Part shown: positions 16,545 to 17,905 of the stretch, piece after piece | Numbering within the stretch: position 1 is the first letter of the stretch | How the letters are laid out: every line of letters starts with the position of its first letter | Assembly (NCBI GenBank): GCA_015501585.1 | Contig: JADNRY010001061.1 | Coordinates: forward strand, 1-17,905 | Length of the DNA: 17,905 nt | Origin: Rhodocollybia butyracea | Lineage: Eukaryota; Basidiomycota; Agaricomycetes; Agaricales; Omphalotaceae | Direction of reading: 5' to 3' | The notes under the pieces: model-generated | What the model saw: the letters and a program-made list of their open reading frames with translations, nothing else | What the model was told of the DNA's origin: nothing | Database searches by the model: none | Made by a program: the position numbers and the translations under genes

Positions 16545-17556
16545 ATGTCCAAGCAATTTCAGTTCAAGCTTGTCCTCTTAGGTGCCGTTTACTGCGTAGC
16601 TTTCTTGCTAGCCAATTATTGAACTAACCATGGTAATTTTAGGCGAATCTGCGGTAGGGAAATCCAGGCAAGTATATACGCAGTAATTAATATGGAGCTC
16701 AATTCTCACTTTGTCTCTCTCAGTCTCGTTCTTCGCTTCGTCAAAGATCAATTCGACGACTATCGGGAGAGCACTATTGGCGGTAAGCTTGTTTGCTTTT
16801 GCCTTTTGCCTTGATCTCACTGCTTCTGTAGCTGCTTTCCTGACACAAACTGTGACGCTCGAGGACCAAACCACAGTCAAGTTTGAAATATGGTCCGTGT
16901 ACCAAATCTTATCATTAAGCTATATATATAAAGACGTCTCATCATAACGCTCTAGGGATACCGCCGGCCAAGAACGATACAAGGTATGCATCTCGCGTCT
17001 AGTCGTACGACTCGCTGGTTTCTGATACTCTTCGCAGTCGTTGGTATGTCCTCAAGCAGTTGAAAATATAGCCATACAATAACCTTATTCCAGGCTCCAA
17101 TGTACTACCGGAACGCTAATTGTGCTGTCGTGGTGTACGACATCACCCAATCGGCATCACTGGAAAAGGCTCGCAACTGGATTCGTGAACTCCAACGCCA
17201 AGCAGACCCTTCAATAGTCATCGCTCTCTGTGGAAACAAGTCGGACCTATCTGCTCGTCGCCAAGTATCGGAAGAAGAGGCTAAGAAATATGCAGAAGAG
17301 GAAGGTTTGATGTGGGAGAAACCAGTGCAAAAACTGGCGAGGGTGTATCAGAAATCTTCACTGCGATAGGCGCGTATTTTTTCTTATACTTTGAATGTAG
17401 CTACTGCTGATTATGCCTTACAGCAAAGAAACTACCTCTTACTGCTCCTCCGTCAGCCCGAGCTGGTGCAACTCGTGCACAACAGGCGCTAGATCCGGTG
17501 TAGATCTCAACAAACAAACCACTGGCCAAAACCAGAATGAGCCATGCAATTGTTGA
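16545..17556 (+). CDS. YPT5: Rab5/Ypt5-type small GTPase, apparent frame breaks near 3' end
   Basis: Endosomal Rab GTPase (early endosome fusion and cargo sorting). Exons: 16545-16581, 16643-16667, 16724-16782, 16832-16892, 16956-16983, 17038-17043, 17094-17369 and 17424-17556; all phases agree up to residue 146. Motifs: P-loop GESAVGKSS (13-21), switch I T38 in the Rab5-specific IGAAF, WDTAGQE (61-67, catalytic Gln66), YYRNA (76-80), NKSDL (120-124). The G5 motif ETSAKTGEGV and IFTAI are encoded from 17318 on but one base out of frame with residue 146, so the frame as given stops at 17367-17369. The C-terminal exon encodes KKLPLTAPPSARAG and then, again one base out, GVDLNKQ and a terminal Cys-Asn-Cys for double geranylgeranylation, ending at the TGA 17554-17556. 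The motif-based identity is firm; whether the frame breaks are real is not. Confidence 0.85.
16668..16723 (+). other. GC-AG intron in the Rab5 P-loop
   Basis: Exon 2 ends AAA TCC AG, the intron begins GCAAGT and ends CTCTCAG before T CTC GTT. This yields Gly-Lys-Ser-Ser-Leu, the required P-loop. The only nearby GT (after GCAA) would destroy both the motif and the frame. Confidence 0.88.
17038..17043 (+). other. 6 nt microexon of the Rab5 gene
   Basis: TCG TTG (Ser-Leu) is flanked by a 54 nt intron (16984-17037, GTATGC...TTCGCAG) and a 50 nt intron (17044-17093, GTATGT...TTCCAG). It supplies the SL of the conserved YKSLAPMYYRNA stretch after WDTAGQER. Both flanking exons are complete codons, so skipping would remove exactly two conserved residues without a frameshift. 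Confidence 0.85.
17370..17423 (+). other. Probable GC-AG last intron of the Rab5 gene
   Basis: GCG ATA G|GCGCGT ... TTACAG|CA AAG AAA joins IFTAI to AKKLPL, as expected for Rab5. The alternative GT donor at 17374 gives a standard intron but replaces the conserved KKLPL reading with an unfamiliar Cys/Ser-rich one, though that reading does run to the CNC end in a single frame. Confidence 0.55.
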
Positions 17557-17905
17557 TCTTTGGTTTATCCATCCGGTGCTATCTTTCGATATGTTCCTTT
17601 CCTACTTCATTTCCTTCGTACATTTTTGTAATATAATCTCTATATTTCAGTATACACTTTGGACATTGGTTATACGTAGACTGGGTTGTCCACTTTCTAT
17701 TTCTTTCATCGGCATTACATAACAAATGCAAACATCGTTGTTGTGTATCACAAGTCAGAAGTGAAATGCCCTTGCAACAGACTAGAATATTGTACAAGCA
17801 ACAGTGCTGTACTAACGCACAATTCCAACGGAATAATGTACCGATATAGATAACAAATAAATGGCAGGAAATCGTTAAAAACCTGCCCTCTCTGAAATTT
17901 TTTTT
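17557..17905 (+). other. Rab5 3' region to window edge
   Basis: Non-coding A/T-rich sequence without a supported gene. An AATAAA hexamer at 17856-17861 is a candidate polyadenylation signal about 300 bases after the stop, although fungal signals are loose. Nothing else is seen. Confidence 0.35.

Noticed and set aside
17424..17556. Last Rab5 exon read in a single frame from the GT donor at 17374
   Set aside because: It gives an intact run to Cys-Asn-Cys but replaces AKKLPLTAPPSARAG, which is typical of Rab5, with a Cys/Ser-rich stretch; kept only as an alternative.

Overview
The window looks like nuclear DNA of a filamentous basidiomycete, probably Agaricomycotina. The genes are cut by many 40-60 nt introns with GT(GC)-AG ends, and the proteins recognised (Nup192, mitochondrial mL40, a Rab5 GTPase, a Mei2-like RRM protein) have a fungal, basidiomycete character. 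Genes lie on both strands, there are no operons, and the protein-coding regions flank a retroelement-rich gap of about 5 kb.

Layout: (1) 1-1348, minus strand: 3'-truncated, multi-exon gene for an unrecognised protein with a central coiled coil. (2) 1349-6332: gene-free gap. It holds two diverged LTR-type retroelement 5' ends in the same orientation (about 2138-2884 and 3924-4624), each followed by a primer-binding-site-like leader. The second leader and its gag-like start codon are interrupted by a 748 bp non-autonomous hAT-type element (4731-5478) with 19 bp perfect terminal inverted repeats and an 8 bp target duplication. (3) 6333-12525, plus: a three-exon gene for the inner-ring nucleoporin Nup192/Nup205, about 2,030 aa. 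(4) 12724-13284, plus: single-exon mitochondrial large-subunit ribosomal protein mL40. (5) 13531-16252, minus: eleven-exon gene for a tandem-RRM, RGG- and proline-rich RNA-binding protein, convergent with mL40. (6) 16545-17556, plus: eight-exon Rab5/Ypt5-type small GTPase, divergent from the RNA-binding gene, with a 6 nt microexon and two apparent one-base losses near its 3' end.

The host genes are housekeeping functions (nuclear pore, mitoribosome, RNA binding, endosomal traffic) and do not form a pathway. The least-explained signals are: a run of short inverted repeats with near-constant 8-10 nt spacers in both LTR copies, partly preserved through G-U wobble or single bulges; a 38 bp block identical between two otherwise diverged LTRs just downstream of their TATA boxes; at least two well-supported GC-AG introns; the 6 nt exon; and several single-base phase breaks that are either assembly errors or real lesions. 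All gene models are by eye from splice signals and reading-frame phase; no database search was run.
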